Source: Hemerocallis citrina (taxonomy: Eukaryota; Streptophyta; Magnoliopsida; Asparagales; Asphodelaceae). Taken from it: DNA of 64,000 bases. A program made the translations under genes and the position numbers. Location of the stretch: positions 82,438,230-82,502,229 of the forward strand of contig CM030363.1 of the NCBI GenBank assembly GCA_017893485.1, written 5' to 3'. Under the pieces are notes generated by a model, which had not been told where the DNA came from, searched no databases, and saw nothing but the letters and a program-made list of their open reading frames with translations. Below, one piece after another: positions 1-9,479 of the stretch; positions within the stretch are counted from its first letter, which is position 1; each line of letters opens with the position of its first letter.

Positions 1-470
1 CCTAAAAACCTAAACTACAATATCTCTTTCCAACCCATCTTCCTTTTTCCCGTTCACTACACCCGACCCCGATTACCCTTCTCGGCGTCGACCAGCCGTC
101 GCACCACCCGTCGCACCTTCCCCCTCGCGACCCTCGTCCAGCCGCCCTGTGCCACACCCACACCCCTGCCATCTCCACTTCCTCCTCATCCCGAGCCTCC
201 ACCCGAGCACCCTACACCTCTTCCTCCTCGGCCTTCACCCTATCCCGCAACTCCTTACGCCAGCGACACTAGAGCCGCAACCCCCCTTCCTCGCAGTCAC
301 CGTAGACCCCCACCTTCATCATCGTCGTCTCCACTGTCGTCCTCCCGCCCGAGTGCCACCGTTGACCTCCAATCCCGCAAGCGCTCGTTCGTGAGTCGTG
401 TGTGTGTTCGTTGCCCGAGATCCATTCCCGTTATTCTCTTTCGTCAGATTCATCATCTACACTCAAGGCA
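1..470 (+). other. C-rich exon-like segment, no recognised gene
   Basis: A markedly C-rich, G-poor block that changes abruptly to AT-rich DNA at about 470. It resembles a plant 5' untranslated or first exon more than intergenic DNA. At 465-472 the sequence AAG|GCAAGT would fit the rare GC-type splice donor, and T-rich sequence follows as in plant introns. Short reading frames on both strands are low-complexity Pro/His/Ser-rich and match nothing I recognise. The segment starts at the window edge, so it may be part of a gene lying to the left. Confidence 0.2.
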
Positions 471-1546
471 AGTAACTTATATAATATTTTTGTTTGTATA
501 AAAGTACAAAATACCGCATGTAGTCTCACTCCGTTTTTGTGTTCATTCCCATGATGATCTCTTGAAAATCTCGATTCCATTCGTTTGATACATTCGTAGT
601 CTTGATCCATCATAATAAGTGGTTACACACACACTACATGAAAATAATTAGACCTAGATATACTTGTGCGTGATCTATTGCGTGTTGTAGATTTGTTACA
701 TGATTGATGTGCTAGATGTGTCATCTCGTAGTAGACTTGTTAATACTCATGCCATGTTGATTTGAATATCTAATATATCATGTTTTGCATTATATTCTAA
801 TTTGGATCTATTGCATATGAGTTGTTTGATTAAATACATGAAAGGAATTTCGTTTTGCTGCTGCCCTGATTTGATTTAACGTTGTAGACCCTGTTAAGGT
901 CAGTAAAATAAATCATTTTGTTAATATGATTCGTAGGCCTCTATGTCTATTTTTCAGAACTTTCGACGGATCTAAATTTTAATTTTTGATGTGTGAGTTA
1001 TCGTTGTTTTACTGCAACTATGTTGTAATTTCTAGATTCTGATTTATGAGATCGCTACATGTTTTATTATTTTAAGATTTGGATTTAATATTATTCAAAG
1101 TACGCCTAGACATGATTGGGATCAACCCCTAATTTTTGTAGAATTGTTTAACGACTATTATAACTTATTTCCCTTGCGAAACAAATCAATACATTTCCAA
1201 ACTGCATGTTGTTCAGTGAAAAACTCTATTTTCAACCTGATTCCAGTTGTTGTTGATTAAAACTTTGTGAACATGAAATATAGCCTGATATGTCTATTTT
1301 ACAACCCTTTTGACTGATTTGGATATCGAGTTGTATTTTGTGAATTAACATTATTTTAGTATTGTTGTGTCTAAAATTTCAGATTCATAAGTTGCGGTAT
1401 GGAGTATTTTGTGAACTAATTTTATTTTTTTTATCATGGGAGACAGATGCCACTGCATTCCTCTAGCACCTGACGAGGATACAAATCTGTTTTAAGGACA
1501 TTGTGTGACATACAAGATTCGGTTTGATTTTTTTTTTCATGCTTAC

Positions 1547-1553
<7 letters not shown>
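471..1553. other. AT-rich non-coding stretch
   Basis: T-rich sequence with no supported gene. It would suit a long 5'UTR intron if 1-470 is an exon, but no convincing acceptor plus coding exon follows. The part at about 1378-1430 recurs at about 5068-5120, so some of this is repeated DNA. Confidence 0.3.

Positions 1554-1599
<46 letters not shown>
1554..1599. repeat. (TA)n microsatellite
   Basis: About 23 uninterrupted TA units. The sequence to the right (1600-2008) is AT-rich with a C-rich patch at 1620-1740 and has no supported gene; it leads to the Helitron-type terminus at 2009. Confidence 0.9.
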
Positions 1600-1602
<3 letters not shown>

Positions 1603-2008
1603 AAACACAAAGAAAGCTATCAAGTGGCTCTCCTTCAATCCTCCCAAAAATCAAGGGCCCATATCTAACCTCACAAAACATATTTTTTCCCTCAAAAGTT
1701 TTTCCCTCAAAACTCAAATTCAAATCCCCCACCCAAAACAACTCCTATATTTATTTAATTTTTTTTCTCTCTTTCCCTCCATCTTCTATTCAAAAAATTA
1801 AGAAAATAAAAATTTTAATAAAATAAAAAACTAAAAAAATTAAAAATTTAAAAACTTTAAAAATAATTCAAAAAATAAAAAAAATCATATAATATGTTTT
1901 TTGCTGGACCCCAAAATATTTCTCATATAATATGTTTGCTACTTGAATTAATTTGCTGGACCTTCAAAACTATTTTATATGATCAAACAAGGTGCACCGT
2001 TTCGAAGA

Positions 2009-2042
2009 CGTGCCGTAGGCACGCGTCAACGGACAAACCTAG
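2009..2042 (+). mobile_element. Helitron-type 3' terminus (hairpin plus CTAG|T)
   Basis: The stem CGTGCC, loop GTA and stem GGCACG (2009-2023) are followed 15 nt later by CTAG (2039-2042) and then T. Helitrons end in a short GC-rich hairpin 10-15 nt before CTRR and insert in front of a T, so this fits. No matching 5' TC end was identified, so the extent of the element is unknown; it may occupy part of 1600-2042. A chance hairpin is possible. Confidence 0.45.
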
Positions 2043-2208
2043 TATACATATATATTTCGTGTTATTTTTAATCTCATCATCTTAATTCCTTGTATTTGTG
2101 CCTCTCGATCAAAGTATTTTCTTACACCCAAGTCGAAACTAACTTTCCTTCCCTTTTTTTTGTTAAAGTACCAATGTAGTATGCTTTTGAATCTGAAATC
2201 ATTCTTTT

Positions 2209-2420
2209 GTCCATCCCAAATCTTTGCCAGCGATCAAATTTCAGTGGTTCTTTTCTTTTCTGTTCAGTACAAGCTAATACCCAATGATTCCCTAGTCCAT
2301 CCCAAATCTTTGCCAGTGATCAATTCAGTGGTTCTTCTTCTTCTTCTTCTTCTTAGGTTGTTTTCTTTTTTGTTTCAATACAAGCTAATACCCAATGATT
2401 CCATTTCCCTAGCCCTTCCC
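2209..2420. repeat. Imperfect tandem duplication (about 90-110 bp unit)
   Basis: Two adjacent copies, starting at about 2209 and 2299, each run from TCCATCCCAAATCTTTGCC to TACAAGCTAATACCCAATGA. The second copy has gained a (CTT)n tract at about 2335-2355. No coding function is apparent. Confidence 0.8.
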
Positions 2421-3389
2421 ACCCTTCTTTTCTTTTACCCCCACTAGAATAATGTCAAATTTAAATTGCATCATCTACCCCCTAGTTCCCTATAGGATTC
2501 TTGACAAACGAGAAGTAAGTTTCTCTCTTTCTTCCTACCTTAAATCATTCTCTGTTTTGAAAAGATCGTCTTCTAGGGTATCTTTGGTGGGGTATTGTGA
2601 ATTTCTAAGCTCCAAAACAACTTTCTGTTACTCTAAATCCCACTATCAAAACGATATGCAAGCCTCCTCTATGTCTATGGACTCTAGTTTCCCCACGTGT
2701 TTCAATCATTTCTTTCTCATTATACTACTAACCAACTATGGAGACTAAATTGAAATACTGCAAATGAGCTTTCAAATCAAAGATATCCTGTGACGCTTCC
2801 AATCTTACCACGATCCTTATCTTGAAAGCTAATTTTCTTTAATAACAAAAGCCTTTCTCACTCCATACTAAAACAATGTTTGAATCTGAAATTTTAATCA
2901 CAGCCTTTCTCACTCCATACACCACGTTGTACTTCCAGCAAGCAGAATAATGTGGAGAATTCTATCAACCGATGGGAAGACCAGAACGAAGAAAGAAAGC
3001 AAAAAAAAATCTGTTTGGATAATTTCTACTGTGTAGAATGAGAAGAAAATGCATCAATTTATAGGCTTAAGGGAGAGAACATGCCAATCAATGCAAAATA
3101 AACATTTTTTGCAGTTATTTTTGCAATGATTCATCGGTTACACAACCTTTTTGCTATTTAATTATGTATTGATTCGTCCGTTACAAAAACCATTCACGGT
3201 TGGTGGACATACTATTTAATGACAGAGAAACGTTCACAACATTTATTTGGTTGTTTCACGGCATATTGGAAAAATCAAAACATGATTAGAAAGAAGTCCC
3301 ACACAAGTTAGGGGTTCAAATTGGTCCAGCATTCATGTCCGCAGGTAATTTCGGTCCAAGATTTGCAAACCCTCTTAACCGAAAGCAGA
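2421..3389. other. AT-rich DNA without supported gene
   Basis: Short open frames only, none with recognisable domains. The phrase CAGCCTTTCTCACTCCATAC is present at about 2900 with a near copy at 2848, suggesting local duplication. Confidence 0.3.
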
Positions 3390-3835
3390 TCTCTCTCTCT
3401 CTCTCTCTCCCCCCCACAAAATGAAATCTACTAAAACCCTAAATCCTTTAATACTCCCTTCTCGATCAAGCTCCGTCAAAATCTTTCTCTCCCTTAACTT
3501 CATGAGACAACGATGACTACCTTACCTTATTCGCTGCAACGTCAACCACTACTGTCACATCTGCTGTGGCCTCCGTAACTTCTCCGCTGAAGACGATGAC
3601 TTCTTTGACTGCCGTGACTGCTAGTCTCAGTACTAAACCATCGTCCCGGAAGAGTTTCTCCTCTACAACGGTGACATCTACAACTACCAATACAGCTCCC
3701 AATCCCAAAATCCTAAAAACCCTAACCCCCAAAAATCCAAACTCCAGATCGAGTAAGTACTTAACGAGATCCTCTGTTTATGGTGGTGGTGGTGGAGCTG
3801 TAGTGTGGAAGTTCACTTGGTGAAATTCTATGAGG
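3390..3835 (+). pseudogene. Possible 5' end of a decayed nuclear gene
   Basis: A (CT)n tract (3390-3409) followed by a C run looks like a plant 5'UTR. An ATG at 3421 opens a frame rich in Ser, Arg, Lys and Leu with almost no acidic residues, which is the composition of an organelle transit peptide. It stops after about 31 residues (TGA at 3514). Coding-like sequence continues in other frames to about 3835, with stops. I do not recognise the protein. The call rests on composition and the CT-rich leader only; chance is a real alternative. Confidence 0.3.
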
Positions 3836-4095
3836 AGCAAAGGGATTTTGGGTAGGAAAGGGTATGTACGGATGTGGGGAAGTAGGGAGATGGGATATGG
3901 CTGAGGTACGTGGAGGGGCTGCAGGTGATGGTGTAGTGGCAGTGCGAGGCGCTGGTCGAAAAGTGCGGGGTGAGCGTGTATGTTGTTGGGGTTGTGGGGA
4001 GTGTTTATTTGAAGAATGGGGCGGCGACAAGGGTGTTGGGGGATAAGTGGGTGGAGGGGGTGTTGAAGGAGTCCAAGGAGGCTGATGTGTCTAAT
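3836..4095 (+). pseudogene. Unidentified decayed coding segment
   Basis: One plus-strand frame from the codons for VKFYEEQRDFG to about 4095 reads as a balanced globular-type protein segment, interrupted only by three TAG codons (near 3852, 3888 and 3936). The later part reads smoothly, including YVVGVVGSVYLKNG and GVLKESKEAD. All three stops are TAG, as expected if tryptophan TGG codons decayed by C-to-T change on the other strand. I do not recognise the family. It may belong with the decayed gene start just upstream. Confidence 0.35.
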
Positions 4096-4381
4096 TTTTA
4101 TATAAATATTTGAACTCATTTACCAATAAAAATTACTTGTATTCGTCAATCTTGTTAATAATTTATCTTATTTCTATAGATTTCACTTAATTAATTATTT
4201 TTGAAAGAATAATTTTTTTTTTATGAAAGAGGTGAATATTTTCAGTAAAAATCAACCAAGAAAATAAGGAGAATGATTGTTAAATTTTTATTGATTTGTT
4301 GAATTTTGAATTTAATAATTTGGCCATGTGAAAAGCAAAATAGAAATATTATTATCAATTAAGGGTTAGAAAAAATTTTGT

Positions 4382-4410
4382 TATTAAAATAATAATAATA
4401 ATAATAAAAT
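4382..4410. repeat. (AAT)n microsatellite in AT-rich spacer
   Basis: A short run of AAT units inside a gene-free AT-rich stretch (4096-4550). The neighbouring block at 4600-4800 is purine-rich (GA/AGAAG) and also has no supported gene. Confidence 0.7.
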
Positions 4411-4837
4411 AAAAAAGAAAAGAATGTACAATATATTTTTTTAATTGATTATTAGTTTAAGATTAATCTTAATCTTGATTCTAATTAATTATCTAATAAT
4501 AATTAACTAAACCTAATTTTTAAACTAACCTAACTCTAATTATACTACTATATATATGCAGCATGTGAAGGCACAAAGGTGGAAGCCAGAGAAGGGGCTC
4601 TGTTCTGGGTAGGTGGCGGCTGGATAAAATCTACCAAAAAAAAATAGAAAAAAAAGAAAAAAAAGAAGAGGACAACTCAGAAGAGAGAGACGGTGTGCTG
4701 TGGGGCTGCACGAGAATCAAGACGGAGGAGAGAGGAAGTGAGGCGCTGAGTTCGAGGCGCTGGAACGGAACAGAGAAGAAAAAGGAGGAGAGAGAAATAT
4801 GACACAGATTTCGAGTTATAGATTTTTTTTAAAAGAA

Positions 4838-5031
4838 AAAAAAATTATTTTAAATTTTATTATGCAATCAAAGAACTTGTTTGTTAGTTGTAATTTTATT
4901 ATAAACTAATTCTATTTTTCTAGGATATTTTTTTTTTAAAAATTATTTTTAATTTTATTATGCAATCAAAGGACTTGTTTGTTAGTTGCAATTTTATTAT
5001 AAACTAATTCTATTTTTCTAGAGTTTAAAAC
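4838..5031. repeat. Tandem duplication, about 100-bp unit
   Basis: Two adjacent near-identical copies share TTATTATGCAATCAAAG and CTAATTCTATTTTTCTAG. Partial further copies of the TTTTATTATAAA phrase run to about 5215. No gene is seen through 5340. Confidence 0.8.
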
Positions 5032-5340
5032 AATGTTTGCAATTTTATTATGGAGTATTCGTGTGGTGTGTGAGATTCATAAGTTGCTGTATGGAGTATT
5101 TTGTGAACTAATTTTATTTTTCTCCATACTAAAAAAATGTTTGCAATTTTATTATAAATTAATTTTATTTTTCTTGTATTTTGTGAACTAATTTTATTTT
5201 TCTAGGGTTTTGATGTAACCTAGTTTTGAGAACACAATTTTAATTCCATATTATTTTTTTATTTTTTCATAGTTGTGTGTTTGACTTTTTGTTCTTAATG
5301 CTTACAATTGTTTGCCCAACTTTTGTATGATATATTAGAT

Positions 5341-5847
5341 CTTGGAGAGACCGAGAGATAATTTTTTATTTTGAAAAATAGAATTAAACACCATGGATTG
5401 AGCGAAATTAGAGATGATTTACAACGATTGGTGTGACTATAAAGAAATCCATAGAACTTAGTGAGTCTTCAATTAATTAAATTTTCACAGAGATATGACA
5501 AACTGTTAGTTGAAGATATTTTTGGTGTTGTTCGAGAGAAAGCATTGAATACTTAAGATATTTTGGTTTACAACTTGGAAAAGTAAAGTTTGTTGTCAAA
5601 TGGAATTATGAATTGTGTTGGATTAACTAGGTGAAATCAAAAACCCTAGAATTTGTTTTGCCATTAACAAACAACCAAAATTCAGATTCTATTCCTTTTA
5701 ATTAATTTAGTTAGTTCTTTAGATTAATTTAATTTAGTTGCTTTCTTTATTGAATTTCGATTTTCCAAATAGTAGTTAATCTAGTAATTCGGTACTCGAT
5801 AAAATAATTAGTCCTTGTGGGTTCGACACTCTTTTCACTTACTATAC
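5341..5847 (+). other. Possible remnant of another LTR element tail
   Basis: AT-rich sequence ending in GTCCTTGTGGGTTCGACAC and CACTTACTATAC right before the Copia LTR. A phrase of this kind is common near the end of plant LTRs upstream of a primer binding site, but none follows because the Copia LTR begins at 5848. This is inference from motif memory; no partner LTR is visible. Confidence 0.25.
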
Positions 5848-7225
5848 TGTTGATTCTTGATTTTGATGATTACAACACACTGCAACATGTATCTATGCTA
5901 TACTATATAATTGCAGGTTGTATACACACAGACCTCATTTCTATACAGCTGAACAAATGAACAAGCACAAGCTCTGGATATTGACAAAGGCTTCACTCAA
6001 AGACTCAAGTTAAGACCTGTTTCAATGACATTTATTTTTGTCTTGTAAAACAAATGTAATATTTTTTATTTTGAGTCTTAGAATGATGTACAGCCTTGTC
6101 ACACACATACATACACTCACATATAACTCATTCTAAATGTGTGTTTTTCAAAACCAAAAGTCAAAACAGCTTGAACTAGATTAGCTGTTGAGTACCAGTC
6201 GACTGCTACTTGCTCCAGTCGACTGAGTTAGTACAAAACTGCCTAATCTTATTCAAACTCTGACCAGTCGACTCAGTATGGCAACCCAGTCAACTGTTCA
6301 AGTGCGTTTGACAGTTTTATGTTTTTTAAAATTGCTTTTTTAAAATTCAAATCATTTTTTCCATTGGATGACAGTTGGAGCAACTGTTTCCCAACGTCCA
6401 ATGTATCTAACTCTATAAATAGAGGTTAGAATCCACTGAAAAAATAACTAATACTCCAAGCAATTTTTGAGATCTTAAGTTTTTATACTTTCAAGAGATT
6501 AAAGTTTTCAATTCACTAAGACTTGGTTCTCTGTCTTCAGTCCAGTATAATATTTGATTTCGTTCTGGACTGGATATAGAAGTCAACCATTTAGCCACGT
6601 ACTATATCACAATCACAAACAAGGCTATAGGTTGATTGTAAACAATTTTTATTGTTTTCTTTTCCTCTCGATTGGAGAGTAGGACTCTAGGGTGTAGAGT
6701 CAGGTCTGTTACTCTTGGTGGAAGAGTGGGTTGCTTTCTCTGGTTGAGAGAAAGGACTATGTGTTAGACAAGGTTGTTGTCTGAACGCCGTAGGGTATTC
6801 TTGTAAACTTTTTCAAGAATAGTAAAAATCTCAAGTGGGTTGCTTGGGGACTGGATGTAGGTCGGAAGGACCGAACCAGAATACATCGTGTGCACTCTAT
6901 GGTTGTATCTCTCTACTTCCATTTATATTTTCTCAGTTTGTGTTTTTACTATGAAACTTGTCTGGACAGTCGACTGAGTACTTGATAGGTCGACTGGTCA
7001 GACTCGTATACTCTAAAAGTTTTCTGTATGTTAAGTTGACTGTCTCAACTCTAAGTCGACTTCACATACCTGTTTAAATTATTTTTTTATTTTGTTAATT
7101 CAGTCGACTGGTTTATCCCTTAAGTCGACTGTACAGAAGAAAAATCTCTATTCCGCAATTTAATTTTTTATAAACACTATTCACCCCCCCTCTAGTGTTT
7201 GTTGCCCTGCCTACATGATCCAACA
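5848..7225 (+). mobile_element. Copia-type (SIRE/Maximus-like) solo LTR
   Basis: Begins TGTTGATTCTTGATTTTGA and ends CTACATGATCCAACA, the terminal style of large plant Copia LTRs, with TTCACCCCCCCTCTAG near the end. CTATAAATAGAGG at about 6413 is a good TATA box, giving plus orientation. No internal region or partner LTR is present, so it is a solo LTR. The flanks (TATAC left, CATGT right) do not match, so the right side probably suffered a rearrangement or deletion after insertion. It contains many AGTCGACT palindromes (reported separately). Confidence 0.6.
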
Positions 7226-7312
7226 CATGTGGTGTGCAGTTATACTATACTATAAATAATGTGTCTGATAAATTATATAAATTGTCTGAGCCAGGGGCAG
7301 GGGTGTTACAAA

Positions 7313-7324
7313 TGGTATCAGAGT
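7313..7324 (+). promoter_or_regulatory. Primer binding site (initiator Met tRNA type), first copy
   Basis: TGGTATCAGAGT matches the TGGTATCAGAGC primer binding site of plant LTR retroelements at 11 of 12 positions. It sits two bases after the LTR end at 7310. Confidence 0.8.
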
Positions 7325-7468
7325 CGAATTTCGACACCGAGTGTGGGAGAGCCGTGAGTTATGGACTCAAGAATGATCGCACATGTGGTGTGCAGTTATA
7401 CTATACTATAAATAATGTGTCTGATAAATTATATAAATTGTCTGAGCCAGGGGCAGGGGTGTTACAAA

Positions 7469-7480
7469 TGGTATCAGAGT
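7469..7480 (+). promoter_or_regulatory. Primer binding site, second copy
   Basis: A second TGGTATCAGAGT, created by the 156-bp tandem duplication. The LTR tail before it ends at 7466. The internal region from here to the 3' LTR is only about 270 bp and has no coding capacity. Confidence 0.8.
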
Positions 7481-7735
7481 CGAATTTCGACACCGAGTGT
7501 GGGAGAGCCGTGAGTTATGGACTCAAGAATGATCGGAGAAGTGAGACAATCCACAGTATTCTGTGATGATGGACGTAAGGACCACAGAATGATCCGTAGA
7601 GTGGGATTGGTCTCCAGTATTCCAAAGACGAGAGCGACGCTCACGGACTGCTCCACATCGACTAGAAAGTAGATCTTGCACTAGATTGTGCATGCCCCGT
7701 GCTCAACGAGGATGCTGATTTCTGAAGGGTGTGTG

Positions 7736-7783
7736 TGTAACACCCCGTAATTTCTATAAAAAAAGGATATATAAGTGATATAA

Positions 7784-7817
<34 letters not shown>

Positions 7818-7821
7818 TTCT
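7736..7821 (+). mobile_element. 3' LTR of the TRIM-like element, left part
   Basis: Starts TGTAACACCCCG directly after the purine-rich tract and runs into a (TG)n(TA)n microsatellite at about 7781-7817. The LTR then stops and resumes at 21487 in another (TA)n tract, so the microsatellite was apparently the insertion site of the intervening Helitron. Confidence 0.65.
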
Positions 7822-8098
7822 TCTATTATAAAAGCAAGAATAAATATGTCCATATAAGATCTGAGGTGTCCATCTTATTTTTTTTAGATCTATAGATCTA
7901 ATTTAAGTCGTTCATTTGATATATATAAAATAATTTTTAGAATAGCCTATTAACAGCAGCCCATTAATAACTTTAATGGTCCAACAACCTGAAACCCAAA
8001 CTTAACCTTAAGAGCAACCACCACCGTCCGCCTAACCCTCATCTCCTAAATCCAATCCCCTAAATTCGATTTTTTTTGGAAAAAAAAAAAACCCTTAC

Positions 8099-8611
8099 CG
8101 ATCTTGCCAACGTTGGACGAAGTAAATAGATACATCAAGATGACAACGCCCTCTGCAACTCCTTATCGTCAATGAATCTACTGCCATCTGCATCCGCCGC
8201 TTGGAAGCATGCCACCACGTTCGGATCCGTCCCCGGTGGGAATGTTGACAGCACCAACATCGCGAACAGCATCATGAACCCAGCCGGTGGCGCCGACGGT
8301 CCGCCGTACCCCCTTGGTGGGGGAGGAGCCGATCCGTACCCATACCTACTAGGAGGAGGGGACAAGCCGTAACTTTACCAGCCAGGAGGTGGAGAGGGAG
8401 ATCCGTACCTGCTATGGGGAGGAGTGGATCCATACCCGCTCGGAGGAGCGGGTCCGTACCCGCTAGATTGGGAGGTTTTTGGTGGTTTTTCGAAGAGAGT
8501 GGTAGGGGCGGAAGGGGGAGGAGACGCACCATAGCCGTAGGGTTGTTGGGGAGGGGGAGCGCCGTAGGGGTAGCCGGAGCCGCCTCCGTGAGGGTAGCCG
8601 GACCCGGACAT
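8099..8611 (-). pseudogene. CML49/50-like calcium-binding protein, broken first exon
   Basis: The frame from ATG at 8611 gives a Gly/Pro/Tyr-rich N-terminus (MSGSGYPHGG...) and then FPPGTDPNVVACFQAAD and an EF-hand loop DADGSRFIDDKE. This is the layout of plant penta-EF-hand-type CML48/49/50 proteins, which bind calcium. It is broken by an in-frame TAA at 8372-8374 and by a frameshifting deletion of roughly a dozen codons after ALSS. Downstream the phrase LMYLFTSSNVGKI reads in another frame and meets a donor-like G|GTAAGG at 8099/8098. No later exons lie to the left, where the LTR begins. It is probably a captured exon carried by the surrounding Helitron, in opposite orientation. Confidence 0.75.
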
Positions 8612-9474
8612 TGATAGAATTTGAGAGGATTTTGAGGAGAAAGTAGGTGTGAGATTTCCCTGAAAGGATTCAGGGAGTTTTATTATTATTATTAGTACTT
8701 AATTGGTCCCAAGATCTTGACTTGATGGTTTTATTTTGATAAATTAGAAATTACTTGGTTAGTATTGGTTCAGTTTTTTGACAAGTTTGAGCAATTTTAG
8801 AGCTTTTTAGTTTTTCTATAGTTGAGAAGTTTTAGCAATTGCGTTTTCTAAGATTTTTGTTTTTGAGTACCCGAGTTTAATTTGTATTGATAATTAGTTT
8901 CTCTTTTCTTTTCTTTTTTCTTCTTGTGGATTGATAATGAGATGATTAAAATCAGATTCATGAATTTGAAAATTTGAAAGTTGATGCAGATGTTTGCGTA
9001 GATAGTAGGTGAGTGTCTACCTCCTCAGACTTATCCGTTACAAAGTTAAGTATTTCACCTGTCAAAATTATGTATATTATGTATTTTTTTAATCTGTTAA
9101 GATTAGTAGCTTAGGAGAAAAATTATATAGAATAATAGTTTCTATTAACTCAGAACATGGAGACTGCCATATCTGATTTGATTAAGAGAGGATGTACGAC
9201 AAAGGAACATCCTCTTAGGATAGTGGGAGCAGATAAATCTGTATTATATGAGCTGGACATGGATGAAGTTTGGTTCATTTATCTAGCATGTCAGACACTA
9301 ACATATCATAATAATGTCCATTTTCATAGAACGTTAGTATGAAACCACTAGGCCTACATTCATACGATTTCATCATAATTGCCTGTTTTTGAATCTCATT
9401 TTTAGTTTCCATGCAGAAGTTTGAGTTACTATACTCAAAATTCAAATAGAACCTTCCTCAAATTTTTATGGACA
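8612..9474. other. AT-rich Helitron interior with one unidentified short frame
   Basis: The part just right of the CML-like ATG (8612-8690) may be its 5'UTR. A plus-strand frame at 9157-9342 (METAISDLIKRGCTTKEHP...) looks protein-like in composition but matches no family I know and has no splice context I can defend. The rest is AT-rich without supported features. Confidence 0.3.
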
Positions 9475-9479
9475 TTGTA

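Larger units (their letters stand above)
7226..7535 (+). repeat. Tandem duplication of an LTR end plus primer binding site
   Basis: Two copies with a 156-bp period (7226-7381 and 7382-7535) each contain the last 85 bp of an LTR ending GGGGTGTTACA, two bases, the primer binding site and about 65 bp of leader. The same LTR tail occurs once more at about 21881-21965, the end of the 3' LTR. The open frame across the duplication is a by-product of the period being divisible by three. Confidence 0.85.
7311..7735 (+). mobile_element. Internal region of a TRIM-like non-autonomous LTR element
   Basis: Lies between the 5' LTR tail and the 3' LTR start TGTAACACCCCG at 7736. It holds the primer binding sites, a short non-coding leader and a purine-rich run (GAAGGGTGTG) just before the 3' LTR where a polypurine tract is expected. 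It encodes no Gag or Pol. With a 3' LTR of about 565 bp after removing the Helitron, the whole element would be about 1.4 kb, a TRIM-like size that depends on proteins from other elements. Confidence 0.65.

Noticed and set aside
465..472. GC-type splice donor defining a gene at the left edge
   Set aside because: No acceptor and no downstream coding exon could be supported; mentioned only as a possibility.
7234..7566. 110-residue frame with an exact internal repeat
   Set aside because: It spans a duplicated LTR tail and primer binding site; the open frame is a by-product of a 156-bp period.
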